The notes under the pieces are model-generated. The model saw nothing but the letters and a program-made list of their open reading frames with translations. It had not been told where the DNA came from and did not search any database. DNA of 47,411 nucleotides, taken from contig NZ_JAHQCW010000045.1 of the NCBI RefSeq assembly GCF_019042275.1, positions 1 through 47,411 of the forward strand. Reading direction: 5' to 3'. Source of the DNA: Diplocloster agilis (GTDB taxonomy: Bacteria; Bacillota; Clostridia; Lachnospirales; Lachnospiraceae). The position numbers were made by a program, and so were the translations under genes. This document shows, one piece after another, positions 18,501-25,444 of the stretch. Within the stretch, counting starts at the first letter, position 1. Each line of letters begins with the position of its first letter.

Positions 18501-19532
18501 GCGGCAGATCTGGCTGTAACGCTCAGTTGTACAGCGAATGAGACAACCTCAGTAGGCAATGTGGCCATTACCGGAAGTTCAGCGGCAGCAAATTATGATG
18601 TGACAGTGACAGACGGTGCGCTTTCTATTAAGCCGCGGGCGATTGGGGTTAAGGCAAAGGATGTTATCATAAACTATGGGGACGCATTTCCGGGCAGTTA
18701 TGAGGTGGAAGTGACCAATCTTGTACCGGGAACAGACCAAAGTGCAATCGGTTTGACTGCTGATGTTGAGCCTCAGAATGTACCGGACGGTAATTTGGCG
18801 GGTACTTATACTCTGAAAATGAATTCTGCTTCTGTAACAGATACCAATTATACAGTCGGGAGTCTGTTTGACGGGATACTGACGATTAAGGAGGGCGTAG
18901 TAAGTAAAGTAAAGAACGAATCCGGTATTCCAGACTCCATTGCCGGACACTTTGAGGCTTCCGGAAACCTTACAGGCGATGAGATTCTGTTGATTACGGA
19001 TAGTGCAGATAAGACAGTGCAAAACGCATTCCAAAATATGGTGAAAGACGGCCAGGTGCTTAGTTCCCTTTTTGGTGTCACTCTGAAAAAGGCAGACGGT
19101 AAGACCGATGCAGTATTGAAAGGTGCACTTACTGTTACGATTCCGGTAGACGCAAAATACAATGGAAAACAGATTACTGTTTTACACTATGTGAAAGCAG
19201 GCAGTTTAACAGCAGAAAATGTGAAGGCGGATCAAGATACTATTGATGCATACCGCAATCTGACAGTAACAGACGGCAAGGTTCAGGTAAGAGTATACTC
19301 CCTGTCTCCGTTTGCGTTGATTCTGCCCAAGGATGCTGATACCCCCGGCGGAACCGATACACCTTCTTCCGACCGCACTAACAGGAAGCCGACAGTGACA
19401 AGCAATAAAGTAGACAGTGCCATGACAGGTGATACGGCGCCGCTATCCGTGCTATTCATCGCGGCTGCGGCTGCGCTGCTTGCCGTCGTTGGGATATTAG
19501 TTTTCAAGGTGAGAAGACGCAGAAAATTATAA
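15534..19532 (+). CDS. Secreted, membrane-anchored C1A (papain-like) cysteine protease with MBG-type repeats
   Basis: The 1332-residue protein begins with a signal peptide (about 1-31). A papain-like domain follows (about 80-375) with oxyanion Gln97, catalytic Cys103 in NPWGSCWAFGAL, His313 in QNHGVSIVGWDD and Asn345 in WLVKNSWSDSWG. Residues 380-550 resemble the lectin-like domain that often follows this protease type. The middle is beta-rich, and about 872-1120 holds repeats of the MBG/YDG kind (two with the FYGD/NYGD pattern at 953 and 1032). The C-terminus is a transmembrane helix and an RRRRKL tail. Just before it is AMTGDTAPL, which resembles a sortase signal but lacks a canonical LPxTG. 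AAGGAGAGAATT sets the start. It probably degrades external proteins at the cell surface. Confidence 0.88.
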   Translation: MKMKKFIKRITVLGMVAALIASGPVLNVRAAPNGNPGEKDSVEMPELIEIDQSYASGGITPTVFKDSYKNTRYRSRAALPAQYILSTHGKSTTVKNQNPWGSCWAFGALSSLESSQLTDNTNSAAEADPDYSERQLAWFAYEPQTADSIKVSAANSDQAGEGASYITVDRLDRGGNMPQATALLSTWQGAALEADVPYKNEAGTTDRSGTWDVAAASRNLSAVHLQNADFLASPATFDKYDDETGLPSADAAYTHDEAATAAIKTAIMNHGAVAIAYFADQSTPDGAQNGDYFNYKNYCQYVDVLNRDTVQNHGVSIVGWDDDYPSANFKTGKQPKGNGAWLVKNSWSDSWGLDGYFWLSYYDRTIDQVTSFQGESIDNYDNIYQYDYLGLASVMQFGANTIEKGVANVFTAKGNEELQAVSAVTLAPDSTVSVKIYKIPYGATEPVPADAELIAEQSETIAYSGYHTIKLDTPAAIAAGEKFSVVQFIKGGDHKWYTPVEIGADSASQIAVCNPGESYIIQGSVSSDMADESWKGLSFGNAMIKAFTKDAEPESEAPAVSAFKYQAYDNTDAALGNEETINVAAESSGITNIPLPAATSYIKITAVTLSDSADPAVQAAITVKGRAYNLGDKIARTDFIMLGDDSPIVFTTKSVPLGTNTKAWGFDFSPASLELKADNGNVAVSDANAYLPANAVLTADAVTAGGDFEAVMTALKPYGAENQFYLYFLALSPALKSGETVNLAITPKSGYDNDEKTKLYYATSESGSMVLTEVADLSANTGVLRADVSRMGYYAVARVKDAPAVPTLEKITYSQGRTLSDVTLPTVDGGSWSWDNEATVPQVNTASYPATFTPDHESQYRTYHADIALQVEKATPDLSGITSSPAVYGTKLNGFPVSGAGLDNGHAVSGTMSWKTPDVYPECGSTTEYEFEFVPNDTDNYNHASGTMTLAVNKKAVTVAAKDAKKFYGDANPEFSLSIPDGTLVGDDTAADLAVTLSCTANETTSVGNVAITGSSAAANYDVTVTDGALSIKPRAIGVKAKDVIINYGDAFPGSYEVEVTNLVPGTDQSAIGLTADVEPQNVPDGNLAGTYTLKMNSASVTDTNYTVGSLFDGILTIKEGVVSKVKNESGIPDSIAGHFEASGNLTGDEILLITDSADKTVQNAFQNMVKDGQVLSSLFGVTLKKADGKTDAVLKGALTVTIPVDAKYNGKQITVLHYVKAGSLTAENVKADQDTIDAYRNLTVTDGKVQVRVYSLSPFALILPKDADTPGGTDTPSSDRTNRKPTVTSNKVDSAMTGDTAPLSVLFIAAAAALLAVVGILVFKVRRRRKL

Positions 19533-19589
19533 ATACATTCACATTTATAAACCAGAGGCTTTTGCAGATTAGCTGATTGAACACTATAA

Positions 19590-19655
19590 TATGCTCCCCT
19601 TCTAGGCAGACGAGTGAAATAATAAAAACTTGCTGCTTAGGAGGGGGCATATTTT
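19590..19655 (+). terminator. Long hairpin after the protease gene, possible terminator
   Basis: The arms 19590-19609 and 19633-19651 pair imperfectly (TATGC with GCATA, CCCC with GGGG, GCAG with CTGC) and are followed by TTTTAT. The downstream arm contains GGAGGGGG, which would be the ribosome-binding site of the tiny frame at 19656, so the hairpin could also mask that site. Confidence 0.45.
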
Positions 19656-19721
19656 ATGTCTAAAGAAAATACTGGAGGCCTTTCGGAATTGGCTGCACAA
19701 CAATGGATGGCAATTAAATAA
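19656..19721 (+). pseudogene. 21-codon open frame with strong ribosome-binding site, probably a gene remnant
   Basis: An ATG at 19656 follows GGAGGGGG at good spacing, but the frame stops after 21 codons (MSKENTGGLSELAAQQWMAIK). A neighbouring frame stays open to 19863 and overlaps the 3' end of the gene on the other strand. This looks like the start of a former gene that has been frameshifted or cut off. I recognise no family, and a real small peptide cannot be excluded. Confidence 0.3.
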
Positions 19722-19827
19722 TAGGAACGTCCTGGCAGCGCGTATCAAATCAACAGATCAGATTGGAATTGTGCCTGACGGTGTTATGCCCTTTTATTTT
19801 GAAAGCTATATCCCCGAAGAAAACATT

Positions 19828-20643
19828 TTAGTGCCACTTCCGTTGAATGATCTCACTTTTTAGAAATAACTTATTCTTCGGCGTCGCCTTGATAGGGTGA
19901 AGCTTTCCACGCCGGGTCAGATCCTCGATATTCTGTCTGGAGCATTCCAGCAGTTCAGCAGCTTCCGTGGTATTGACTACACGGTTCTCTACAAAGTTGA
20001 GAAAATCCTCCAAAGAAAGCGGTACGATCTTTCCCCCGTCATACAGCGCCGTATCCGGCACATTTAGGTTTTCACCCCAGCAAATGCCATAGCCGCCGGT
20101 TTGGACGGATACCCTTTGAAAAAGCTCCTCGCTTTTCAGCACCGGCGCAAACGATACGTCCTTTTCCAATATCACATTTCCATCGTATTTTTTGACAGTC
20201 CCATCACGGAAGAATATCAGCAGATGTTTTCCCGCAAGGGGAATAACATCCTCTACCCTCTTCTCGAAACGAATCAATACAGAATCGGGCAAATCGCTTT
20301 CTGTTACGGGAACAAGATAGTAATCATCCTGTGCACAGCGGCCACTCCCCAGCATCAATAGCTCAAACTCATCATAAGAATCGAGATGATTCTCTTTTAG
20401 TATCTGCCCTAAATTCTGCCGGTCCGACGGGACAATACGCTGCTGTACCCAAAGCCTGCTCCAGTACGCGTTCACCGTCCGTTCGCCTCGTTGCAAAAAG
20501 GAAGAAAGTAACAAGGGTGTTTCCCATGGATCCGCATCATCCGGTAACTCAATGTAGAAACGTTTGTCCATCTCATAATAAATGAGCCAGGCGAGCGTCC
20601 TTTTTGTGGTGTCCGTCTCATCTTTGACCGCAAAGATTTTCAT
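19828..20643 (-). CDS. Partner of HipA-like kinase: HipA N-terminal-like region, DUF2442-like domain and helix-turn-helix
   Basis: The 271-residue protein has three parts. Residues 1-117 (SSFLQRGERTVNAYW, RIVPSDRQNLGQIL, YDEFELLMLGSGRCAQDDY) resemble the N-terminal subdomain that in ordinary HipA is fused to the kinase. Residues 130-205 (HLLIFFRDGTVKKYDG ... ELFQRVSVQTGGYGICWGENLNVPDTALY) look like DUF2442. Residues 222-271 form an excisionase-like helix-turn-helix (NTTEAAELLECSRQNIEDLTRRGKL). It starts at 20643 with GGAGGTGGCTGGAAT inside the kinase gene and overlaps it by 26 bp, so the two are translated together. The DNA-binding end suggests it represses the promoter at 21463-21491. The domain readings are from pattern alone. 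Confidence 0.72.
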   Translation of the reverse strand: MKIFAVKDETDTTKRTLAWLIYYEMDKRFYIELPDDADPWETPLLLSSFLQRGERTVNAYWSRLWVQQRIVPSDRQNLGQILKENHLDSYDEFELLMLGSGRCAQDDYYLVPVTESDLPDSVLIRFEKRVEDVIPLAGKHLLIFFRDGTVKKYDGNVILEKDVSFAPVLKSEELFQRVSVQTGGYGICWGENLNVPDTALYDGGKIVPLSLEDFLNFVENRVVNTTEAAELLECSRQNIEDLTRRGKLHPIKATPKNKLFLKSEIIQRKWH

Positions 20644-21442
20644 ATTCCAGCCACCTCCCCCACAGCATCTCCCATATCTTATCCAGCCATACCGAACCAA
20701 TGGCGTCTTCGAGACCGGCAAAAAGAATCTCCCGGTCTCTTTCCTGCAATGGTTGCAGAGTTGGAATTTGGTCAATTGGTATCAATTTTAAATTCTCCCA
20801 AGACGAACGAGAACCGACAAAACACTGAACCGGCTTATCCTCCAGGACCTGTACTGCTCTCACGGCGCTTGTGTCCTGACAATTGAAAATTAATGACAGG
20901 CCATGATCAAAGAGCGGAGCGAGCCGCACCGTTTTCTTTTTTGAATTTCTCAAAACTTCAATATTGGCGCCATGCCGGTCACGGTTCAAAATCAAAAAAT
21001 CCACCGCAAGCATCTGCCAAATATACTCCTTCCAGCCATTGCGAATACAGAATTCGAGCGGACCTTCCCCTGCCAGGCGTTCCGCCTGATAGAAGGCATC
21101 CAGCGCCAGCTTACTTTCGCCACGCTGCTTAAAATCCCTTGATGCACAAAGCCATGTGGTGTATGGCTGGTCATCGATCCGGATATCCGCATGGATCAAC
21201 TGATAAGGCAAATGCTCTATGCCAAGTATCGTTAAAAGACGGTCAACAATGATTTCATTGACACACTCATGGCCTACGATTCCCTTGACCGAGTCATAAT
21301 TAGAAAGCTTATAATACGTCTTCACTCCATCCAAATCGGAATACGCCTTGAGAAAAGAACCTGCTGTTCCGGACGAGTTGCGAATTTTTGACCACGACAG
21401 CCATGTCAGATCCTGCTTGTCGCCGATAATTTGCTTCTGCAT
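20618..21442 (-). CDS. HipA-like Ser/Thr kinase lacking the N-terminal subdomain
   Basis: The 274-residue protein matches the catalytic part of HipA-family kinases. A glycine-rich loop (SSGTAGSFLKA) and the ATP-binding lysine in TYYKLS come first. The catalytic loop LNRDRHGANIEVL and the metal-binding LAPLFDHG follow at about 150-190. Full-length HipA has about 430 residues, with an N-terminal subdomain that is missing here but seems to be supplied by the next gene. This resembles the split arrangement of three-gene HipBST systems, though with different gene content. AAGGAGGGTATACTC precedes the ATG. Expected targets would be tRNA synthetases or other translation factors, but that is unknown. 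Confidence 0.75.
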   Translation of the reverse strand: MQKQIIGDKQDLTWLSWSKIRNSSGTAGSFLKAYSDLDGVKTYYKLSNYDSVKGIVGHECVNEIIVDRLLTILGIEHLPYQLIHADIRIDDQPYTTWLCASRDFKQRGESKLALDAFYQAERLAGEGPLEFCIRNGWKEYIWQMLAVDFLILNRDRHGANIEVLRNSKKKTVRLAPLFDHGLSLIFNCQDTSAVRAVQVLEDKPVQCFVGSRSSWENLKLIPIDQIPTLQPLQERDREILFAGLEDAIGSVWLDKIWEMLWGRWLEYENLCGQR

Positions 21443-21462
21443 GAGTATACCCTCCTTGCTAT

Positions 21463-21491
21463 ATTATACTTATTTACTTGTCATACGTCAA
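21463..21491 (-). promoter_or_regulatory. Strong promoter of the HipA-like operon
   Basis: On the minus strand TTGACG (21491-21486) and a perfect TATAAT (21468-21463) are 17 bp apart, only about 20 bp upstream of the kinase start codon. Confidence 0.85.
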
Positions 21492-21494
21492 GTA
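21475..21494. promoter_or_regulatory. Operator-like dyad over the -35 of the HipA-like operon
   Basis: TACTTG and CAAGTA form a perfect dyad with an 8-bp spacer that covers the -35 box and most of the spacer. This fits autorepression by the helix-turn-helix partner protein. Confidence 0.6.
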
Positions 21495-21590
21495 CATCCC
21501 TAAATTTTTTACAAGAGTTGTGGGTAGAAACAGCCTTTTACCCCGATTTTAACCCAAAACGCCCAAAAGTTGTCTTTGAAATTAGATGTC

Positions 21591-21632
21591 AAAAACCCGC
21601 AACAGCCCAGTATTGCTGCGCCTTTGCGGGTT
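21591..21632 (-). terminator. Terminator after queA
   Basis: AACCCGCAA and TTGCGGGTT pair around an inner CAGC/GCTG stem, followed by a short U run, 22 bp beyond the queA stop. Confidence 0.85.
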
Positions 21633-21654
21633 CTCCTTAACCTAATTTTTTTAC

Positions 21655-22680
21655 TTACACTACGAGCATCGCGTCCCCGAACGAAAAGAACCGATACTTC
21701 TCCTGTACCGCCTCCTCATACGCGTGTAGCACATTCTCCCTGCCTGCCAGCGCCGAAACCAGCATAATCAGAGTGGACTTCGGGAGATGGAAATTTGTGA
21801 TAAGGGCATCCAGGATCTTAAACCGGTATCCGGGATAGATAAATATATCGGTCCAGCCGCTGCCGCTTTTGAGAAGCCCGCTCTCATCCGCCGCAGACTC
21901 AAGCGTTCTGCAGCTGGTAGTCCCCACAGCGATCACCTTACCCCCTCCGGCTTTTGCCGCATTAATTTTATCCGCTTCTTCCGGCTCGATCCGGTAAAAT
22001 TCCGAATGCATATGGTGTTCGAGAATATTGTCCACTTTCACCGGACGGAATGTCCCCAATCCCACATGAAGCGTCACATGGGCGATCAAAACCCCCGCCC
22101 GTTCAATCTGTTCCAGCAATTCCGTAGTAAAATGAAGTCCCGCGGTGGGCGCAGCCGCAGATCCTTCATGTTTGGCATAGACCGTCTGATACCGGTTCTT
22201 ATCCTTCAGCTCATGCGTAATATAAGGCGGCAGAGGCATCTGCCCCAGCTGATCCAGAATCTCCTCAAAGATCCCCTCATAAGAAAACTGAATCAAACGA
22301 TTCCCTTCCTCTTCCACCCCGATCACTTTTCCTGTCAAAAGCCCTCCGCCAAAAGAGATCTCCGCCCCCACACGGGCCTTCTTCCCTGGCTTCACCAGAG
22401 TCTCCCACACATCATTCTCCCGGCGTTTCAGAAGAAGCACTTCGATCCCTGCTTCCGTTCCGACCTTATTACCCATCAGTCTGGCCGGAATCACCTTCGT
22501 ATCATTAATCACCAGGCAGTCACCCGGATGCAGAAAAGAAAGGATATCCCGGAACATCCGATGTTCCACCTCTCCCGTCTCCTTATCCAAAACCAGAAGC
22601 CTGGAGCCCGCCCGGTCCTCTAAAGGATCCTGCGCGATCAGTTCCTGTGGTAAATTAAAATCAAATTCATCTAAATGCAT
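21655..22680 (-). CDS. queA: S-adenosylmethionine:tRNA ribosyltransferase-isomerase QueA
   Basis: QueA moves the ribosyl part of SAM onto preQ1-modified tRNA to form epoxyqueuosine. The 341-residue protein has the family start [18 protein letters not shown], the central GLHFT segment ([14 protein letters not shown]), [11 protein letters not shown], and the C-terminal [20 protein letters not shown]. The ATG at 22680 is preceded by GAGGAGATCACG; the frame further up overlaps rnhA. It is co-transcribed with rnhA, 32 bp apart, and ends at a terminator. The queuosine start is unambiguous; no other queuosine gene is in the window. Confidence 0.97.
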   Translation of the reverse strand: MHLDEFDFNLPQELIAQDPLEDRAGSRLLVLDKETGEVEHRMFRDILSFLHPGDCLVINDTKVIPARLMGNKVGTEAGIEVLLLKRRENDVWETLVKPGKKARVGAEISFGGGLLTGKVIGVEEEGNRLIQFSYEGIFEEILDQLGQMPLPPYITHELKDKNRYQTVYAKHEGSAAAPTAGLHFTTELLEQIERAGVLIAHVTLHVGLGTFRPVKVDNILEHHMHSEFYRIEPEEADKINAAKAGGGKVIAVGTTSCRTLESAADESGLLKSGSGWTDIFIYPGYRFKILDALITNFHLPKSTLIMLVSALAGRENVLHAYEEAVQEKYRFFSFGDAMLVV

Positions 22681-22712
22681 CGTGATCTCCTCATCTATCA
22701 AATCCTGTGCGT

Positions 22713-23189
22713 TCAGCACAAGACCTCATCATCCAATAAATTATCTCCATCCGCCGCGCTGGTAGCCAAAAAATCACAGCGTTCATTTTCCGGATGTCCA
22801 TCATGTCCCTTCACCCAGATATACCGCACCACATGCGGCTCCATCGCCTTCAAAAGCCTCTTCCACAGATCCACATTTTTCACCGGCTCATTGCCGCTGC
22901 GTTTCCAGCCCTTCTTCAGCCAGCCGTCGATCCATCTCTGATTAAAAGCGTCCACCAGATACTTAGAATCCGAATAAAGATCCACCGTACAGGATTTCGT
23001 AAGAGCCTCCAGCCCCACGATCGCCGCCATAAGCTCCATCCGGTTATTCGTAGTCTTCTTATATCCTCCGCTATATTCCCTCTTATGCAGGTTCCCCTGA
23101 GAATCCTGAAAATGTATCACCGTGCCATATCCTCCCGGTCCGTCCGGATTTCCCCTGGCCGAGCCGTCCGTATAAATATCCACATGCAT
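22713..23189 (-). CDS. rnhA: Ribonuclease HI
   Basis: RNase HI cuts the RNA strand of RNA-DNA hybrids. The 158-residue protein carries the acidic active site: Asp in [13 protein letters not shown]-like [13 protein letters not shown], Glu in NNRMELMAA, Asp in LYSDSKYLV and the C-terminal Asp in NERCDFLA. The basic handle helix ([12 protein letters not shown]) makes it a type 1 enzyme. The start at 23189 gives the normal length; the frame reaches 23243 but lacks a clear ribosome-binding site. It leads the rnhA-queA operon. Its promoter must lie in the ~100 bp before the giant palindrome at 23291, where a small GCCCCT/AGGGGC hairpin is also seen. Confidence 0.95.
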   Translation of the reverse strand: MHVDIYTDGSARGNPDGPGGYGTVIHFQDSQGNLHKREYSGGYKKTTNNRMELMAAIVGLEALTKSCTVDLYSDSKYLVDAFNQRWIDGWLKKGWKRSGNEPVKNVDLWKRLLKAMEPHVVRYIWVKGHDGHPENERCDFLATSAADGDNLLDDEVLC

Positions 23190-23290
23190 TCCTTCATTCA
23201 CCTCTTCCAACGTCTTCCATGATTGTATCATTAAGCTTATCACTTCTCAAGCCCCTTTTCTTTTTCACTTTAGGGGCCTACACTATTCTA

Positions 23291-23593
23291 CTATGGGCCG
23301 GAGAGGGAAGCGGCGGGGGACGACAGCGGGAGCGGGAGCCCTGCATATCGGGCGTAGAATCGCTTCGGACAGGCCTAAGAACGGGTAACTCCGATGGCGG
23401 GAGAACCTCTTATTAGCAGGGCCCGGAACAAACTCGCCAAAAAACGGCTCGGACAGTGTTCCGGGCCCTGCGAGGTTCTCCCATCATCTGCGTAACCCGT
23501 TCTAAGGCCTGACCTCAAGCGATTTTACGCCCGATACGCAGGGCTCCCGCTCCCGTTGCCGTCCCCCGCCGCTTCCCTCTCCTTCTTTGGTGA
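23291..23593 (+). repeat. Type I giant palindrome (copy A)
   Basis: The hairpin spans 23300-23582. The outer arm of about 60 bp pairs with only three transitions. Inside it are conserved unpaired parts: TCGCTTCGG opposite CCTCAAGCGA, CTAAG opposite CTAAG (an A-A mismatch), AACTCC opposite TGCGTA, a one-sided TTATTA bulge, and a tip AAACTCGCC...CGGCTC..ACAGT. The borders GGGCCGGAG on the left and CTTTGGTGA on the right recur in copy B. It lies between the rnhA promoter region and a type II copy. It has no coding capacity I can support. Confidence 0.92.
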
Positions 23594-23698
23594 GAGCTTA
23601 GTTGCATTGGACTATCCGCTATACACTGTATCCAGCTCATAAGGCCTGCGTGTAATTAATAAAAGTAGTAGGTGTAAGGGATGCTTCAGGGAGGTTGG

Positions 23699-24253
23699 AC
23701 AAAAGGAACGGGGGGCGTATCGCTTGAGGTTCTGCCTTAGGACGGCTGACTCGGGTGAGGGCGGAAAATCGCTGTAACCGGGGGCTTCCCGGAGGGGTAT
23801 GCCCGCTGCTTAAGGCTGGGGACCGGTACGGTATCCGGGGAGGCTCCCGGCGGCCGGGTTCTTTTGTGTCTCCCCGGGAGCGCATAGGGCGGCTGTGCAG
23901 ACGCTTAGGGAAATTGAAAAGCCGGGTTCAGGATGACCGGCGGACTTCACGTCCGACGGGCAAGAGCCTCTGAACCGGGAACACATCATGTGTTCCTGGT
24001 GAATAGGCTCGGTTCCTGAACCCGGCTTTTCAATTTCCCTTAGCGTCTGCCAGCGCAAGCCCTTGGCGCTCCCAGGGAGACACAAAAGAACCCGGCAGCC
24101 GGGAGCCTCCCCGGATACCGTACCGGTCCCCAGCCTTAAGCAGCGGGCATACCCAGACTCCGGGAAGCCCTCGGGTACAGCGGTTTTCCGCCCTCATCCG
24201 AGTCAGCTGTCCTAAGGCAGAACCTCAAGCGATACGCCCCCCGTTTCTTTTGT
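23699..24253 (-). repeat. Type II giant palindrome (copy D), complete
   Basis: A 555-bp imperfect palindrome is closed by ACAAAAG/CTTTTGT at 23699-23705 and 24247-24253. Long arm stretches pair perfectly. Near the tip lies a three-way layout: side hairpin 23941-23955 (CGGAC/GTCCG), helix 23964-23969/24005-24010, internal loop CTGA/GAAT, and apical hairpin 23978-23996. It ends 3 bp before the telA stop codon (24257-24259), so telA transcripts would run straight into it. Fragments of the same core open and close the window. Open frames inside it are reflections of the two arms. Confidence 0.93.
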
Positions 24254-24256
24254 ATC

Positions 24257-25402
24257 TCACCCCCGCATACCAAGGAGCTTCTGCTTAAGCTCGCCTTCCA
24301 GGCGGGCCAGCTCTTTTTCGGCTTCGCGGCGTTTTTGACGGCCTTCTTCCTGGATTCGCATGACTTCATCCAGGGTGGTGATCAGGCTCTCGTTGGTGTG
24401 CTGCAGGGTCTCGATATCTACAATGCCGCGCTCGGACTCTTTGGCGATGTCTATGGTGGCGGTTTTTAGGGTGTCCGCGTTCTTTCTGAGAAGGGCGTTG
24501 GTCATCTCCGTGACTTCACGCTGGGCTGCGGCAGCCTGCCTTGAATTCTCCACGCCCAGGGCCAGAACCATCTGGCTCTTCCATAAGGGGATCGTGTTGA
24601 CCAGGGTGGACTGGATCTTGTCGGACATGAGCGTGTCGTTGTTTTGAACCAGACGGATCTGGGGCGCCATTTGAATGGATATCATCCGGGTCAGCTCCAG
24701 GTCATGCAGTTTTTTTTCGAAGCGGTCGCAGAGGTTCGCCAGGTCGTTGGCCGCCTGCGCATCCTCCGGCAGGCCGGAACGGCTGGCCTGGTCTAAGAGA
24801 TTGGCCAGATCCACATCATGTACCTGCTTGAGTTTCTTTTTGCCGGCTATGATGTAGAGGCTTAGTTCTTTGAAGTAAACGGTGTTCAGCTCATACATCT
24901 GATCCAGCATAGCTGTGTCCTTTAACAGGTTTTTCTGGTGCTGCTCCAGGACATCGCAGATTTTGTTGATGTTGACTTCGGCTTTGTCGTATTTGGATTT
25001 CATGGCTGCCATTTTATTAGAGCTGCGTTTGAAGATGCCGAACAGGCCTTTTTCCTCTTCCACATCGAAACTTTTCAGTTCATTTACCACACCGGAGAGC
25101 ATCTCACCGATCTCGCCTAAGTCTTTGGTTCTTACGTTGTTCAGAACGTTCTGGGAGAAATCCGCTATTTTTTTCTGGGCCCCGGAACCGTACTGCAGGA
25201 TCATGTTGGAGTTGTTCAGATCGATCTTCGGTATGAAGTCTTCCACCATCTTCTGCTCCTGCTCATTTAACGGCATATCCTCCACTCCGGCCGGTACCGG
25301 TTCTTCTTTTGCTTCCTGCTTTACCACCGGCGGAGCCGCGGGTATGGGGTCCGTGTCCAATTCCAGGGTAAATGACGGCATTTCTTTTAATGTATCGCTC
25401 AT
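24257..25402 (-). CDS. Toxic anion resistance protein, TelA/KlaA family
   Basis: The 381-residue cytoplasmic protein is mostly alpha-helical with coiled-coil segments and matches the TelA family, whose name comes from tellurite resistance but whose biochemical role is unclear. The acidic N-terminus (about 1-50) is followed by the family core (IDLNNSNMILQYGSGAQKKIADFSQNVL). The C-terminal part is strongly helical, ending in QKRREAEKELARLEGELKQKL. GGAGGAAAAAGA sets the start. Its partner, the XpaC-like gene, lies 42 bp upstream; this pair is common in Firmicutes and suggests a joint role, possibly at the membrane. Its stop codon is 3 bp from a giant palindrome. Confidence 0.9.
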   Translation of the reverse strand: MSDTLKEMPSFTLELDTDPIPAAPPVVKQEAKEEPVPAGVEDMPLNEQEQKMVEDFIPKIDLNNSNMILQYGSGAQKKIADFSQNVLNNVRTKDLGEIGEMLSGVVNELKSFDVEEEKGLFGIFKRSSNKMAAMKSKYDKAEVNINKICDVLEQHQKNLLKDTAMLDQMYELNTVYFKELSLYIIAGKKKLKQVHDVDLANLLDQASRSGLPEDAQAANDLANLCDRFEKKLHDLELTRMISIQMAPQIRLVQNNDTLMSDKIQSTLVNTIPLWKSQMVLALGVENSRQAAAAQREVTEMTNALLRKNADTLKTATIDIAKESERGIVDIETLQHTNESLITTLDEVMRIQEEGRQKRREAEKELARLEGELKQKLLGMRG

Positions 25403-25444
25403 TCTTTTTCCTCCAGTGCTGCGGTTTTTACAGCATATTCTTCC

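Noticed and set aside
23637-24085. Open frames on both strands inside the palindromes, for example 23637-23885 and 23810-24085
   Set aside because: They are mirror images produced by the GC-rich arms, lack ribosome-binding sites and have compositions dominated by Pro, Arg and Gly.
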